A stretch of 64,000 nt of DNA. Origin: Lineus longissimus. Lineage: Eukaryota > Nemertea > Pilidiophora > Heteronemertea > Lineidae. A model generated the notes under the pieces. That model did not search any database, had not been told where the DNA came from, and was given only the letters and a program-made list of their open reading frames with translations. Positions 48,901-62,600 of this stretch are shown here, one piece after another; position 1 is the stretch's first letter; each line of letters begins with the position of its first letter. The stretch covers positions 6,269,501 to 6,333,500 of the forward strand of contig NC_088310.1 of the NCBI RefSeq assembly GCF_910592395.1, given 5' to 3'. Made by a program: the position numbers and the translations under genes.

Positions 48901-51900
48901 TTGTGTTTTAGAAGGGCCTCACACGAGTCACAAGGAATAAAATCTGATTAAAGCCTGCAGTGTCGGTGACATTCAATGTCATGATATGCTTGTGATCTCG
49001 ATTATGAAACGACTGTAAACTAGGGCTGCATCAGGGTGATGCTGGGATTTTCATTTCAGTTATCTAATTCAGTATGAAAATTACAAACAAGAAGCTCATA
49101 TTTTCTGTTCAAATACCTTAGACTGAAGCAATAACATGGTGTTTGTTGAATATTTTCCAGCTTGTACGGCACAAGGTGAAGGACATGTACATTTTATTCA
49201 CTCGATGGGGTCGCCTTGGAGATGAGGGGAACTTCCAGCAGACGCCCTTCCCCACATTTGAAGAAACCGTCAAAGAATTCCGCAAAGTATTCAAGGAGAA
49301 GACTGGAAATGATTGGAGCAATGTAAAAAGGTCAGTATAAGATGACTCACATTCCTTGCTAAATTTTCTAGCATGTTGCAAATATGCAGCTGAAAACATT
49401 TACTTTCATGTGCCTGATATCTTTGCAAGTTTAATTGTAGATACACGTGTTTTGCTGTTTGTTATTGGTTTGTTATTTCCCACCTTCCAGTTTTGAAAAA
49501 CAACACAAGAAGTGGTGCTTGGTGCAACGGGAGGATAAGCGAACAAAACCACCAGAGGTGAAATTCAATCTCAAGTCACCGAAGTCCTCACTACTTCCAG
49601 CTGAAATTCAGCACATAATCAAAGAATTTGTAAGTTTTTTCTTCCTCCTCCTCACATAAGATTTTTCTGTTCGTTTTTGTTTGGATTATACAAGGGTTGA
49701 GAAATGGTGTCTTAGATTGCCTCGTTCTTTGAAAGAGAAGTGAAACCGAGATTCCCTGTATGGTGCCTGGTGTAATTGTTGGAGCGAGCAGAAGAACCAT
49801 AACTTGTAATGGATTAGCTGGAGAAAAATGATATTGCATTCATATTTACCAGCTTCTTGGCTCTTATTCTCAACTCCCTCACACATCTTTGAATCACACT
49901 GACCTTCTTTGCAGACCAACGTCCAGGCCCTGGAGACTTCGATGAAGGGTCTTGGTGTTGACTACGAGTTCATGCCATTGGGGAGGATAAAGAAGGAAGC
50001 CCTTCTTGAAGCAAGGCTTATACTTGGCAAGCTGTCGTAAGTTGGTTTTCATTCTGCATGCAACGGAAGAGTCACTGGAGTGGAGAAGTATGATGTTTAG
50101 ATTGACAAACCTCAAAATCTTTGTATTGACACCAAAGTGAGGTCAAGGTGGTTTGATATCATATATTTGCAATATTCCTTTTAGTAGAGTAAATAGAAAT
50201 CACTATATTCAGTTGCCTCACGGACCAAACTGATGCCACATGATGACAATAACCTGAAGATGATGATAGTATCTTTCCATTTTATTTTCAAGTTTCATCA
50301 TAATTTTCATTTCATTTCCTTGGTAGGGAATCGATTGAAAAAAAGGACAAACATATGAATGGTGAAGAAAAATTAGATCTGCCTGATTACCAGAAACTAT
50401 GCGAGGAGGTAAGGTCTTCTTTGCTCTATTATTATATTGCTGTACCAGTCGGATTGCTTGGTTAGTACGCAACTTGGCTGTGTCCAATAGTGAGGCCTTA
50501 CACCTCAGAACAGTGAAAAACTGCTGACGTCGGCCGTGACATTACCAACACTATGCCGTCATTCAAAACACAGATAACGTCACGGCATTATCCATGTTCA
50601 TCTCTAAGTACCATTGAAGCAAGACTGATCCCCCCCCCCCCCCCCCCCAACTCATGAGTTCTGTCGGGCCAAAATCCTGATATTGGGAGAGCATTTCTAT
50701 TTGAAATCATTGCAGTAATGACGACCAACCTTAGACTTTCTGCCAAACAAAACCACAATCTACTCTTTAACTAGAGACATTATCATTTTTCTCCTACTGT
50801 TCTTTCAGATTGTGCAATTCAGTAATGATTACTATCAGTTGGTGCCACAGCACGGCTATGTGTACGAGTCAATTCGGCCAATAGACATGGATTACGAAAT
50901 CAAGGAAAACAAACGACTGATAGACAACCTGCTTGACCTTGCCATAGCGAGTAAGGTCATCTGTGCTGCTCAGCAGAGAGTTGAAGGTAAGTTCTTCTGC
51001 AGTTTACACCTTGGTTTCAACTTGGGCCCTGATATTGGTAGGCAAGCAGTGTTACCCACTAAGTTATGAGGTTCGCTTATGCACGTTATTATATGCTATC
51101 TCTTTCGTTTCAGCAATCAACCCCTTGGATTATGTCTATCGCACGATTGAATGCAAGATCCAGCTGATGCTTGAGGATGATCCTATGACACAGTATATCC
51201 TACAATACGTTCACAACACTGGAGGAGGTAAGTCATATATCTATATTTTTCATTACTTTCAGACTGAAATAGACTATTGCTAAATATGCTTGCAATTTTC
51301 GGATTTTCAGTTCTCAGACATTGAAATTGTTTTAAAGCAGTCATGTCTCGAGTTGAATACAGTGAAGGGAATTTCCAGTCATGAAATTGAGTTAGATTTG
51401 GCACATCAAAGAACGTTATAAGAAGTATGACTGCGATATTATATGTTCATATCGGTTTTACAGATTCTGCATCTGTGGAAGCCATCTTCAAGATCTCGCG
51501 TGCTGGTGAAGAGGAGAGGTTCCAGAAGTGCGGACTGACCAACAGGAAGTTGTTATTCCATGGGACGTACACTGCCAATATGATCAGCATCCTAAAGAGG
51601 GGGCTACTGATTGCTCCTCCAGAGGCGCCAAGATGTGGTGCCATGTTTGGAGATGTAAGTTGAGCCAAGATCCTGAGAGATGCTGGAATCAAATCCTGAT
51701 CACAAAGGCTGGATCCAATCTTGAGATGGACACAAAACACCTCCAGAGTGTTCGAACCACTTTTTAAAATGTTTTTGTCGGCTTTTCAAAAGGCCAATTA
51801 TTTGTTATTTTCTGAACTTATATCATCTTTTTCAGGGTATCTACTTTGCTGACTCGTTCTCCAAGAGTCGCAATTATTGTTGCAATCGATACACCCATAC

Positions 51901-52517
51901 GGGTGCCACAGAGACTGCCTTCATGTTTGTTGCCGAGGTTGCCCTTGGCAACGTCAAAGAATACTACGACGCTGAGGACGGTCCCATTGAGAAGAAGTAC
52001 AATAGCACTGTGGGGATCGGGAGTCAACAGCCTGACCCGAGATACGACATCTGCCTGCCAACAGGTAAATAGCTGTTATCTGTGTGTTTTTGAAAAATGG
52101 CGGGTTTTCCATCTTGACTTCTGATACCACAGCGGGGACTTCTGCTGTTGAAGACATTTTGCATAAACAGCAGCATTTTTATTGACGGAAATTGCATTGG
52201 CATTCTCAGTATGGCTACCATATACATTTGTTTGTATAAATCTACCAAAATCACAGGATATTGTATTTTCATACGACTTGCAGCTCCCGTGGTGAATTTC
52301 CCTTGGCCTCCATGCGTTGTATCGTTTTCGTCTTCCATATTTCAACAAGATTTTTTCCTTTTCAGGAGCTGTTATTCCACTAGGCAGTACCATTCCCACG
52401 CCAAAGCCAGATAAGGATGATGATGATGACTACTTCTATTTCAATCTGAACCAGAACGAGTACATCATTTACGATGAGGCTCAGGCTTGCCTGCGTTACA
52501 TCATCCAGTTCCGATAA
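33936..52517 (+). CDS. Giant ankyrin-WGR poly(ADP-ribose) polymerase, PME-5-like, 46 exons
   Basis: Forty-six exons splice with consistent phases into 2456 aa and TAA. Exon starts: 33936, 34399, 35047, 35568, 35974, 36456, 36778, 37231, 37680, 38096, 38285, 38923, 39280, 39706, 40086, 40504, 40710, 41191, 41592, 41906, 42441, 42807, 43233, 43564, 43996, 44446, 44785, 45205, 45609, 45968, 46245, 46517, 46974, 47202, 47775, 48308, 48736, 49161, 49491, 49915, 50327, 50809, 51114, 51464, 51836, 52366. Residues 1-130 are Lys/Pro/Thr-rich. About 115-215 is a conserved globular region (GFYLCQAAQNVFKGCKPFKI), then an Asp/Glu run and a basic Ser/Pro/Lys stretch, likely nuclear and DNA-binding. About 345-1960 holds many ankyrin repeats (TPLHCAA, TALMEASG, TPLHLAA) with charged insertions. 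WGR is about 1965-2060 (FTRWGRLGDEG). The PARP regulatory helices are about 2100-2260. The catalytic domain keeps H2299 (LLFHGT), Y2333 (GIYFAD) and E2438 (NEYIIYD), so poly-ADP-ribosylation from NAD+ is expected. C. elegans PME-5 shares this order; vertebrate tankyrase differs (SAM, no WGR). Confidence 0.93.
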
Positions 52518-55500
52518 ATGATTAGTTTGTAAAGGACTAGGACTGAGGTTTTATCTTGAATCTCACCAATGACCTCCTACTCTAAACAGTGAAATTTTCG
52601 TGGCTTTAACAATCCACAGATTGTCATATAAAACGCTTAAGACAATTTCAAGTGTTTCCATCTTGTCAAATTTGTATAAATCTCACAAAACATTATTCCT
52701 CTTTAAAGGCCTACACGATTCGTGCACATTGTATTTACCTGTGCCACAGGTAAATTAAACTAAACATTGTCACGGTGCAGTAAGTCGTTGGTATAAGATG
52801 AAAACTGACCTAAAGGGTATAGCTGTTAGTGTACACAACATCAGTGTTGAAATTTATATTCATTGTGTATTTACACTATTGAAAAATCTCAAATTCAATT
52901 TCAAATTTTAAATGAACAGTGTAGGCCTTTAAATGACAAATTTATAGCAACTGTTTTGATACTGTATTCAAGATGATAAGGTTCAGAATTTGTATAGTTT
53001 TTGAACTCGACATGCTGGCTTAGAATTACGTGCTAAAGCTAGTACAATGTAATTCCCAGCATGTATGAATATTGAAGTGTTAAGTTACAAAATGTGAGGT
53101 CAGTTCAGTTGAACTGGCAGCACTTAAATAGTGTAATCTGTAAAAGGAACTACATTGACCATGTTATATAGCTGCAGTAAAATCTGGATAAAATCCATAA
53201 ATTGCAAATAGAAATAGTGGGACATTATTGGCATTTATAATACATCGGAAAATTACAGTAAAAATCTAGATTTGTATTGTGTAGACTACTGCATCTCGGT
53301 ACAGCGTTTCCAACAGAGCAGTTCCCTCTGAGTGTTCCAGGCATCACCTGTGTGGTATAAATTTTTGTTTTCTAAGGTTTGTTACAGCCAGGTTTTTCAA
53401 AGTCTTCCTTGAAATACGCGTGACGACGTTTGCTTTTCTTGTGTCTTTTCTTGCTACATCCAGTAAAGAAGCTTGTTCAAGAATATTTGTTTCTTTCTTG
53501 AGGTTTCTTTCTTCTTCTACTTGCTTAGAAACGGCATTTCAATTGAAATGAAATATGCCGTGAGAAAGAAATGTGTTGAGCAAATCGATGCACTTTGGTA
53601 TTGTAATTTGATGTTTCTTTTGTTACCTTGCCTGATTTCTCAAATATTTTTCTTGTTAATTTGCTAAAGCTTGTTTCTAACGTGTTACAGCATTTTTGTT
53701 ATTTGAGAGATAAACGATAAACAACTTACGCCCCTTCTAAGTTGGGAAAGCGAACTGTGTTTAAGTTTTGAACTAATTGAAGAATACTGTGGTTATACAC
53801 TTCTTGGCGATTGAAAATTAGTGGTATGATGTTGCAGTCGTCATTATTAGTCAAAAATCTTACAGTTGTAGAGCCAAATATGGGGCTCAATCAGGGGAGT
53901 GTTGGTAGTGACCTTTTTTCCCAAATACATTATGATAAAAATAAAATGTAACAGTGTATTACACATACACAAGAATAAATCTACTTGTATTGTTGATATC
54001 AACTATAAACTTGTGCTTTATACTACGGTAATCATGTTATATTGTGTTCATGATGTAAATTTTGCCCTATCATAATGGATAAATTCCACTTTTGTTCTTT
54101 TTCTCGTCACCTAAAAACTACGATTTTAGCAATTTAGCTATTTTAGGCATTTGATCAACTCCATTGAGAATATATCTTTGGATCTTACTTAAGTACTGGT
54201 ATTGATATAATCTGTCTTTACACCAGTTTAAGTTCAGTCATTGAGGTCAGTGTTTGATGCGGTTTTTTGGATGTGTGTGCTGTTGCACCAAGCATTCTTT
54301 TTTACACGTTGGTGTGGGTCACATTAGATTTTGATACAGGACTGTAGATCGGTAAATGTTGCTTACTAGAATTTGTGTCTTCATAGTTGTGAATGAACTA
54401 GAGATTACAGTTTAGCAACCTGTCAAAAGGAAATGACTTTTCCATTCAGAATGGCCTGTAATTCTTCACACGCAAAACATACTTCGATGATCACATATCA
54501 CATGAAAACAGCTTAATTTTTGCCCAGGGTAATCTCTAGATTGATGTACATGTGTATTTTATGATGTACTACTAGTAGACCTCAGTGTAATTTCTTAATT
54601 GTAGATGTCGGAGAATCTTGGTTGTGTCCAAACAGTCGCATGCTCTTTTCATATTGTACAGATTGTATTAGCTTGTATTAGATTGTTGTAGTTTTTCAAA
54701 AAGCCCAGTGAAACTAAATGGTAACATTCTAAGTTCTAAATGTTTTGAACAATTCAATGTGTAAGTCCGCTTTTTCTGGCTCAGGTCATCTTCAACTCCA
54801 GTTCAACCTGACGGTCATGTGATGATATGATAATAAACTGTGTTGCAGCTGGGGCAGTCAAAAGACATCCCGCTGCTGCATTCAGTCCTTCATATCAGTC
54901 CCTTTGGGATGGCCTTGAAGCACAACTGGTGTTTCTGAAATATTTGCTGTGTTTGACTTAAAATGTGATGGAATGAATGGATCTTACTTTCGTTTCAATA
55001 ATTTTGGGAACAGTACTCGTTAAATGTTGGAGCACTGCAATTAAAATCGATGTGGTTGGTTTGAAACATCTGCGACGGACCTCTACTTTACATGGAGGTT
55101 ACTCCTCCTTAGTATGGTTTTCTCAGGTTGACTTGGAGTGAAGACAGTTTGCTTCGAAGAACAATTGTTCTTATATATTAACACAAATCATGTACTATTA
55201 AGTGTTGTAGCGCTTCATACTGTTCATTTAGAGTACTAGTTATAGGATAGATGTAGTGATGTCCAAGACCAAGAGTTATTCTGCATGTGAAGTGACGACG
55301 TTTTACATCTTGGGGCTGCCTGCCAAAACACTTTTAAAACCACAAAATTATATTCGATGTCTTAACAGACAGCGAATATAATGCCATGGGTGATTTTTTT
55401 GGACTGATAAAATGATGAATACGTTTGTTGTCAATTCCTTTCTATTGCCATTTGACCTTCCATTAAGAAATCTGGCATTTCATGTCAAACAACAATTGAC

Positions 55501-56660
55501 TTGTGTTAAGGTGTGCAGCCCAATTAGTGGGAGAGTTTACATTCTGATAATTTCCTCTTCATTATTTGAAAGGTAGTGTTTCTCAGTCAGTTGTTGTGAA
55601 GATTATTCAGTCTGGATGCAGATTTTGATTGGCTTGTTGGCCTTGTAATGAAAAACAGGATGTCTGATTTAAAAAGAAGTAAATGCAGCGTGGTTGAGCT
55701 TACATGACCATTCGCAAAGTCTCCAAGTAGATTTTACCAAATCTTTTCATCTGAAGCTTCAAGTGAACTGAAATGAAGCTTCCATATTCGATTAGCAGGG
55801 CTGCCTACTTGTGCTTTTGTGGAGGAGAATGTATAAAACAATTTCACCACAGTTCAAAAGATATATTTGTTGTATCAAAAATGTTAGAAACAAATCGATT
55901 CTGAATCATTGTACACTACAGTGTTGACTGTAGAGACATATTGGTATTCAGATATGTGCTCTTTGAAGGCCTGCTCCATTCATTAAAAAAATTCAATGAA
56001 CTTGGAAGTCCAATTCTGTAAATACGTTCTAATAAATTTGAACACTACTTTTGTGAAGACTAATATACAGATACTATGAGACCTAAGTTTCAGCTAATTT
56101 GTGTGCATTATAACTGCACTATGGCAGCTTTAATTTCTGTTTACCCAAGCCACAAAAAAATGAAATGAACACAAGGAGAGTAGGCCTTTGAAAATTTCTT
56201 GTTAAAAAATCATGGTAGGCAGGCCTGAATGTATCTCAACTGAATGGTCCTCGTTGTATTTTGGCTTCTTGTACACCTTACAATTACCAATTTGGGCAAT
56301 AATGTTGACCTGAAATGAACATCCGTTTTATAAAAAAACTGGTATATATTTTGAAATTATGATGACAAAATAAAGTGTGTACATGTGTCCACAAATTAGT
56401 TGTTTTCTTCTTACATTCTTTGTGGTTCTGTTATCTCTAGTCTGTCGTTCTTATTGAATGTTTTTGTTTTGAAGGTTAGCATCAAGTTTTCAATATAGAA
56501 CAAAAAAAATCAATATGAGTCGCTCTGTAAATCGTTTTAAGGCCTCAGCCCCATGAGTAAAAGACATGGAACATCTCAATTTTTCACAAGTCACAACCAC
56601 CTTGGCTCTCAGGCAAGGACAGAAATTGTCACCGACAACAACAACACATGTTAACGAAAC
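52518..56660. other. Long gene-free stretch: PARP 3' UTR and LRPPRC promoter
   Basis: About 4.1 kb of AT-rich sequence with no ORF over about 90 codons and no recognisable element. AATAAA hexamers occur near 54830 and at 56369-56374; the latter could end a very long PARP 3' UTR. The last few hundred bases before 56661 must include the LRPPRC promoter. Confidence 0.5.
56369..56374 (+). terminator. Candidate distal polyadenylation signal AATAAA
   Basis: Canonical hexamer followed by a GT-rich run (GTGTGTACATGTGT), which resembles a downstream element. It lies 3.85 kb after the PARP stop; nearer signals could be used instead. Confidence 0.35.
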
Positions 56661-59600
56661 ATGGCTGCTCTTCTTCGGGGTCAGCCGGCACTTCGCCGAA
56701 TTATTGCCTTTGTGGGGCGATCTCAAGTAAAAGAAACTCACAACTGTCGTAGCATTGTACAGATAAATCATTGGATATTCAAGTCAACCTATAAAAACAC
56801 AAGGTAAAGGTCTAAAGTGGTTGGAAAACGTGGTGAATTGTGTGACCGATGCCCCCGGTGTGAAAGGAAATTTAGTGCCCATGCAGATAGTCCTGTAGTT
56901 TAGGTATGGATTCAGTGTTCCTCTCACAACGAAGGTGTAGCCTTAACATGCTGAAGTTGGTTCTTCGATCCCGAACCCTCATGACCCTGCTGGGACATAT
57001 CCACTAATCTTTCATCTGTCAACACCGTACCGCCGTCACCACCGGTAGGCCTACCGCCTGCATCACTCAGACCATCATGAGGCATGCCCATGGCCATAGC
57101 CTTTCACAAAATATGCATGTACAACCATCTCCTCTAAAAGTACTGCCTTGGCCTTGTACTCTTGTGTTTGCCCGTTCTTTTGATAGACTTATGTTTTTCA
57201 GAAACTATGCCACATATTCTCAACAGAAACCAAAATCATTTGGTTTAGATTGGATGCAAAGACAGAGACCCACATCGCCAAGGAATATAGATGATGCGCT
57301 GAACATGATTGACCGTGAGGTTCGCCGGGTAGGGCGCATCAAGAAAGATGTCGTTATGGGGACGTATGCAGCAGTGAAAGAGTCTGGTGAGTGTGAAGCC
57401 AAGAGGGACTAGTAAATACTATAGTATTTCTTACCCGGAACAGCAGAGAAATACGTTAATTAAGTCCAAAGCTAATAGTAAAAGGCAACGCCTTAAAATT
57501 ACTGTGGGTTGGATGGATAACAATCCATTTTTCAGCTGGAAGCTAATTGCCTTGGTCTTGATAATGAGTCCGTGCTAATCACTCAAAAAATGTTTCCAAT
57601 GGTGAGCTGACATATTTTGTGCTAAGGCATGCAGTGGTTCACTGAGCAAAAAGTCTTGTAGATCTCCCTCTGGACAAGTTCAATAAATATTTGAATGCAC
57701 AAGAACACACCTAAGAGTTTGCAGACCTCTTGCAGTGTTCCACTTCCAGCACTTGATCTTCACCCCATCCAATCTTGTATTTCCCTCTAGGTTCTGTAAC
57801 AGGACACCAGAGTCTGCTTCTCTTGCGATGCTTTGGTTCAGTGATGGTTGATGAATCTCCTGCAGTTCGACTCCAGTTGGCTGAAACACTTTGGACTGGT
57901 TTGAAAGCTTTGGGTAAGATATTCTCTGATTATTTTTCTTCCAAATAAAAAGCTAGCTTCTTTAAGGATTGGTGTATATTGCTTTTCAAGGAGAGAGAAT
58001 CTGAGCCAAAGACATTCCAGAGACACAAATCTCAGTATAACTACCTTTTTTAATGACAAAATCTTGTTTGTTATGGTAAGCGTGATAACAATATAGAATT
58101 TTATCTATGTTTCAGGTGCCAAATATGATGTGACACACTATAATGCACTACTTCAAGTCTACCTTCAAAATGACCACAAATTTTCCCCATCAGAATTCCT
58201 GACAATGGCTGAGAGTGCTGGGATCAAACCTAATAGGGTAAGTATTATCATGAGAGGTGAATAGGGTGTCGGCATCCCAATGTCACTAGGGTATGTGTCA
58301 ACATGACATTCAAACTCTGAGAAAATTGATATCGCATCTCCGTCACATCAATCCAAAAGCGGCAACAGTAGTTTTGCTGGTACCCTATTGTACATTGCCA
58401 AAATTAGGTAAATGTATTAAACTTTAACCTGATTTCATAATGACCTATTTGCTCTTTTGCAGGTTACTTATCAACGAATGATTGCTGGTTATTGTCAAAC
58501 AGGGGATGTGCAAGGTGCAAGGTAAGAATCACAAACAAGGAGCTCTATGATGTCGTTGTTTGGATGTGCAGATTGTGCTCCATCCAGGTTCGAGTACCTG
58601 GTATTCATTCGGTATAACCATCTCATACGATACTCCAACCAGAACTGTTTACAAGTATTACTGTTATGGTAAAACCCAGCAAAAGACACGATGGCTAGAT
58701 GTTGCACAATCGACCTGTGAAGTTTTACAGAATTTGCTAAATTTCTTTTCAGTCAAATCCTTGAGCACATGAAGACCTCAAATCTTCCCATAAATGAGAC
58801 TGTCTTTAACTCATTGATCATGGGCCATATGCGGGCTGGGTAAGTGCAAGTCTAGACATGAACAGATTTGCTTATATAGTGAGTTATGGGTTAGCCTTTC
58901 TGTGAAAGCCTGCTAAAGATACATATTGCTATGTTGGCGAATAAATGATTCCAAATACTCAAAAGCTGTTCAGTGTACTTGTACCTGTACAAATGTTAGA
59001 ATATCCTGATAGGCTGATTGTCCACAAGTGCACTTAAATCCGACTTTTCTGTAAAGTTTTCTTGTTTATTTTCAGTGATGTGGAAAGTGCAACTGGGGTG
59101 TTCAAAATTATGAGGTAGGTCTTTTACTTTCTGTGGAATTTTATTGGCATCGGACTGGTACACTTGCTAGTATTACATTGTTAAAAGTTAAAGTTTTGGG
59201 TTGAAAATCTGATATCAGCTCTGGTAGATGTGATCATCCAACTTCATGTGAATGTGTGGGTTTAACCTAAGATGTGCAAGCTGATAGTCACTTGTCTTCT
59301 TTCAGGGACTCGGGCATCCCCCCATCTGGTGACACCTACTCCACCCTGATGATCGAACATGCCAGAAAGGGTGACATCGAGAGTATTGAAAAGGTTAGCA
59401 TTGCCATTTCCCCATATTCTCCTGTTCTCTATAATGATCCTAGCAAATCGGTGTCGTGAACTCCCTGCTTTGCAAGTCAGATTCTTGATCTCTGGATATC
59501 CTGATCATAAGTGCAAGCCCCTTGACTCCATGCCTTTTAAAAACATTGCTGTGACTCGAGCAAATCTGTATATTTCTTCAAATCTTGGGGAACACAACAG

Positions 59601-62600
59601 TCATGGCTTCACATTATCTTTGCTGATTCAAACCAAAGTGCGTGATTTGTATTTGAATTTGGCAACATGATTTCAGTTGAATTGACTGTGGCAAAAATCG
59701 CTCCTTTGCGCGCGGCTCTTAACTGTGGTCTGTTTATAGGTGTCAAGAGAGGCAGAGGAATCTCAAGTGTTGTTCCAACCCAGCCACTACTTTGATGTCC
59801 TTGAATCACTTTGCGCTAACGGTTACAACCAGCATGTGGATAAAGTCATCTCTTGGGTGCCCAAGTCCGGCTTGTTTGGGTATAACCAGGAGTGTGTGAG
59901 CGCAGTGCTGCAGATGGTGGCACGAGGTCATGATGACATCGCGCATAAGCTTTTCCTCTCGATGCAACATCCAACGCCAATGGAAGGGACTGAGGTCACA
60001 CTTGGGAGGTTCTTGATCAAGGAAATGGTCAAACATGAAATAGTAAGTAGGGTTTGTTTTATATAAACAAGCATTTTATTTCATTGACAGGGGGAGCATT
60101 AGTGGCAGTTTGTGTCACTGTCAGATGTATTCAACCCATGATATTCAAACTCATCGCAAGAAAACAGTCATTTGGTCGATAACCCTACTTGGCACCAAAC
60201 CATAATGGCATGCTTTAAATTCTGGCAAGAAGAGTACACACAGACAAAAAAGAAAGATCGAAGATTTTTCGAAATAGTTGATTGTTTGACTTCATTTTTC
60301 CCAGTGCGTCAAATCTTTCCCTTTCTTATTTTCAGCCATTAGAAAATGTAGCTGGGATCATGAAGGACCTGACCTCGAGAGGGCTTATCACAGATCGCCT
60401 TGACTTCATCGCACAGTGGGCGCTGGTCTATGAGAAACCTGTCTATGCACAAGAGGCTTTCAGTCTGATGAACAGGGAGGTGAGTTCAGTTCAAAATGTG
60501 ATTTCCCCTTATAAAACCAGCTCATGTCTTGGTGTCCTTTATAGAGAGGATATCTTATCAACAGAGGTGTCTGCTAAGGGAGGTTCCACTGTATGTTCAT
60601 TATTTCAGGGTCTTCCACTGCGCACCCACTACTTCTGGCCTGTCTTCATTGCCTGTGGAAAGCAAAAGAATGCACAGGGTAAGCCGTAAAAATGATTCTA
60701 TCTTATCCAGAATTGCTTGGATGTTGTTAATGTTGGCACAAATCTTTGTCAAAATGCCGTTGTAAATTAGGATGGAAAAGTTTTGTGGGCTGAGTGGGCC
60801 TTTAAACTCAAATGATGATAGGGCACATGTAGGGTACAGATTAACCTTCTCCAGGCAAAATTGTTGAGCTTTCTCCCGAAAACGATAATTGATCAATTTT
60901 ACTATTGATGCTTATTTGTATTATTTCAGGAATTTATGATGCCGTAAAAATGATGGAAGAAAAAGTGAATGAATCACGCGATTTCATCTACACCCTACAT
61001 GAACAGGTCATACCAAGTCTCGTGCAGACAGGAGAGGACTTTGAGACCATTAAAGACAAACTCATGGTACGACATGCTCAGTTACTTCATTGCATAAAAC
61101 CTTATTCTATAAAATTTTCAAAATGTGACTCCGTCTTCGGTCTGAAGAAGAAAGACCAAGCAAGCAACTCACTTTGCTCACGTGGTGGCGTCTCTTAGTT
61201 GCCCTGGCAGAGGAACCGAGAGCTGCAAATCTAATCAATACGGTGTGATTGATATTTCAGGAACGAAACATACTGGAGGGCGATATCAACTTTGCCAGCA
61301 TGATTCACCTCATGAAAGCTGGAAAGAATAAAGAGGCTGTGACTTTGGGTGAGTAACCCCCCCCCCCCCCCTCCATAGCTTGTTTGGAATTGTTTATATT
61401 GAGCTATCAAAAATGCATCACTAAATCAATATACAGCCAGTTGAGACTTGGCTCAGTTCGCCTTAAATGGCCCTGTGAACTGTGGACTGCAACAGTAAAA
61501 ATGGGCTCGGGCTCAAAGACGATATCTGATGGAGGGCATGAAACTTTATTTTGAATCAAAAGATCTACATTATTTTTCAGTGAAAGAAAAGGAGATTAGA
61601 TTTCATCATTCGGCCCTGTTGCAATATCTGTTTGCCTGGTTCAGAGCCACAAAGGATACTGAGTCAATCTTGGAGGTAAATATATTTAATTATTTAGTTC
61701 CTAAGTGTTGATATTCTAACTAGAATTTCGAATGAAATTGCAGTGATCGCAATACATTTTTAGGTGATTTTGTAGTAAATTTGCAAGTATTTGTATGACA
61801 GAAAAATTTGTCTTTAAACTTCGGTGAAGTTAAATAACTTGACGTGATCAGAACCCTACTCTCTTGCACTCAAAACTTATAGAATTTGATGTAATTTTTA
61901 TTTCTCCAGGTTCTTGCGTCTGCTCAGAATGGTCCTGCCATTACAATGCGTAACACGAGGGTGACTGATCTGGCCACTAAATTCCTCTTTAATTTCATGG
62001 ACATGTTTAAGACTGACTCTCCTCGGGTTGAAAGTTTTGTCCAGTCTATGGTCGAAAGGGTAAGTTCGAGTTTCTTAATCGATATTAGTCAATGAAGCAT
62101 GTAAAGCATTTTCTCCAGGGTGATGTATGAGTGTTACATTGTTAAAGTGGCATATGTTAATACTGTGTGCGAGGGTATTCTCTGGTCACAACTACTGTAA
62201 GGATGTTTGTTCTTCATCTTATCCAATGGACACTATTTGTTTCAGAAATTGGGAGTTACTGACAGTGACGCCCTCAAACAGAGGTTGATAGGATTTGGAT
62301 TATCATTGGATCTGATTCAGGTAACTGTAATGCGGGATTTTTCTTACAGGTCACAAACCAGGGAGATAAGTTGTGTATTGGTTACAGTTATGTCTCAAAG
62401 TTAATGGGTTTGCTTCTTGTCTGGAGCAACACTGCTTCAAAGCTCCCTTGAGAAAGATGGTAAACACAGCTTGCTTCTAATTGGGAAGGTGAACTTACAA
62501 TGGACTTGCCTGTCAATTTGGGGTTGGTTGTTGAAGCTACTGAAGGCTTTTGAAGTTACACACTCCCGGCTGATGAGCCATTCCAGTTTTGTACACTCTG

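Noticed and set aside
57077-57201. LRPPRC starting at the ATG 57077 in an extended exon 2
   Set aside because: The exon at 56661-56803 encodes a better presequence and joins 57202 in phase; the 57077 segment is more likely intron.
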